The notes under the pieces are model-generated. The model was not told the origin of the DNA. It made no database searches and saw nothing but the letters and a program-made list of their open reading frames with translations. Of a stretch of 5,911 nucleotides of DNA, positions 5,642 through 5,911 are shown piece after piece (position 1 is the stretch's first letter; every line of letters starts with the position of its first letter). A program made the translations under genes and the position numbers. The stretch is from Verrucomicrobiota bacterium (GTDB lineage: Bacteria > Verrucomicrobiota > Verrucomicrobiia > Verrucomicrobiales > Verrucomicrobiaceae), in NCBI GenBank assembly GCA_009885275.1, contig VFKY01000255.1:1-5911 (forward strand), read 5' to 3'.

Positions 5642-5656
5642 TATCTATAATAGATA
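5642..5656 (+). promoter_or_regulatory. 15-bp palindrome containing a consensus -10 box
   Basis: TATCTAT-A-ATAGATA is a perfect 7-1-7 inverted repeat. It contains TATAAT (5646-5651), an exact -10 hexamer on the plus strand. It lies in the 246-bp divergent region between the deaminase and the exported-protein gene, about 100 nt upstream of the latter. No good -35 is found at 16-18 nt (the region is ATATAT-like), so if it is a promoter it may need an activator. An AT-rich operator or chance are alternatives. Confidence 0.35.
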
Positions 5657-5757
5657 TAACTCCAAAATTTTTCGGAAAAGGGAATAATTCACCTCGACAA
5701 TAAGGCGTCCCTTTGCTTGCATAAGTAACTGCTCATTTTTCAATAGTTCATTTGTTT

Positions 5758-5911
5758 ATGTTTTTGATTGCCAAGCGAATAACCCAGAAGGCTGCCGTTA
5801 CGGTTGCTCTGATGATGTTTTTCGCAGTTACATTCAGAACGGCATACGCGCAAACAGGTGTGGCACCATCCCAAACTAGTGTTTTTTATGATGATCTGCG
5901 CATTCGCGCTA
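5758..5911 (+). CDS. N-terminus of an exported protein, cut by the window edge
   Basis: Fifty-one codons are visible without a stop. The start MFLIAKRITQKAAV and the hydrophobic stretch to ~27 form a long Sec signal peptide, with likely cleavage after TAYA (A31) before Q32. The mature part begins QTGVAPSQTSVFYDDLRIRA and is too short to assign to a family. The frame is open back to 5725, but ATG at 5758 fits the signal peptide best. No Shine-Dalgarno precedes it. It is divergent from the deaminase, with 246 nt between them. Protein identity is unknown; that it is a real gene rests on the classic signal peptide. Confidence 0.7.
   Translation, partial: MFLIAKRITQKAAVTVALMMFFAVTFRTAYAQTGVAPSQTSVFYDDLRIRA

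Noticed and set aside
5573..5650. 25-codon plus-strand open frame (MKFSCLSL...) in the divergent intergenic region
   Set aside because: It is very short, has no well-spaced Shine-Dalgarno, and ends in the AT-rich palindrome; nothing distinguishes it from chance.

Overview
The window looks like chromosomal DNA of a Gram-negative-type bacterium of moderate base composition (GC in the mid-40s percent by eye). Three things point, with modest confidence, to the Verrucomicrobia or a related PVC lineage: a sugar-kinase–MurQ fusion, a secreted hypothetical protein of a style I associate with that phylum, and a winged-helix regulator paired with a membrane protein. I see no insertion sequence, phage gene, tRNA, rRNA or CRISPR array.

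Layout: one long plus-strand gene (33-1862) encodes a fusion of a BadF/BadG-type amino-sugar kinase and a MurNAc-6-phosphate etherase (MurQ). It could carry out two successive steps of peptidoglycan-sugar recycling. It converges, with a 15-nt gap, on a block of five minus-strand genes. In order of transcription these are a dCMP/CMP deaminase-family enzyme (5511-5035), a six-helix membrane protein (4948-4268), a small HTH_34-like winged-helix regulator overlapping it by 8 nt (4275-3967), ispH (3898-3050), and an unrecognised exported protein (2933-1878). The right edge holds the start of a divergent plus-strand gene for an exported protein (5758 onward).

The most interesting signal is regulatory. 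A 17-bp perfect-arm dyad, ACTTTG-N5-CAAAGT, occurs twice: 5 nt upstream of the start codon of the membrane protein–regulator operon, and 35 nt upstream of ispH. A third dyad with the same arms but a 3-bp spacer lies inside the membrane-protein gene. The simplest model is that the winged-helix protein binds these sites, controls its own operon, and also controls ispH, the last step of the MEP isoprenoid pathway. This would be a small local regulon linking an uncharacterised membrane protein to isoprenoid precursor supply. The dyads are seen directly; the regulator assignment and its physiology are inference.

The deaminase (dUMP supply), IspH (isoprenoid precursors) and the MurQ fusion (wall recycling) are housekeeping or recycling functions with no obvious shared pathway. 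Apart from the two-gene operon, the neighbourhood looks like ordinary chromosome.
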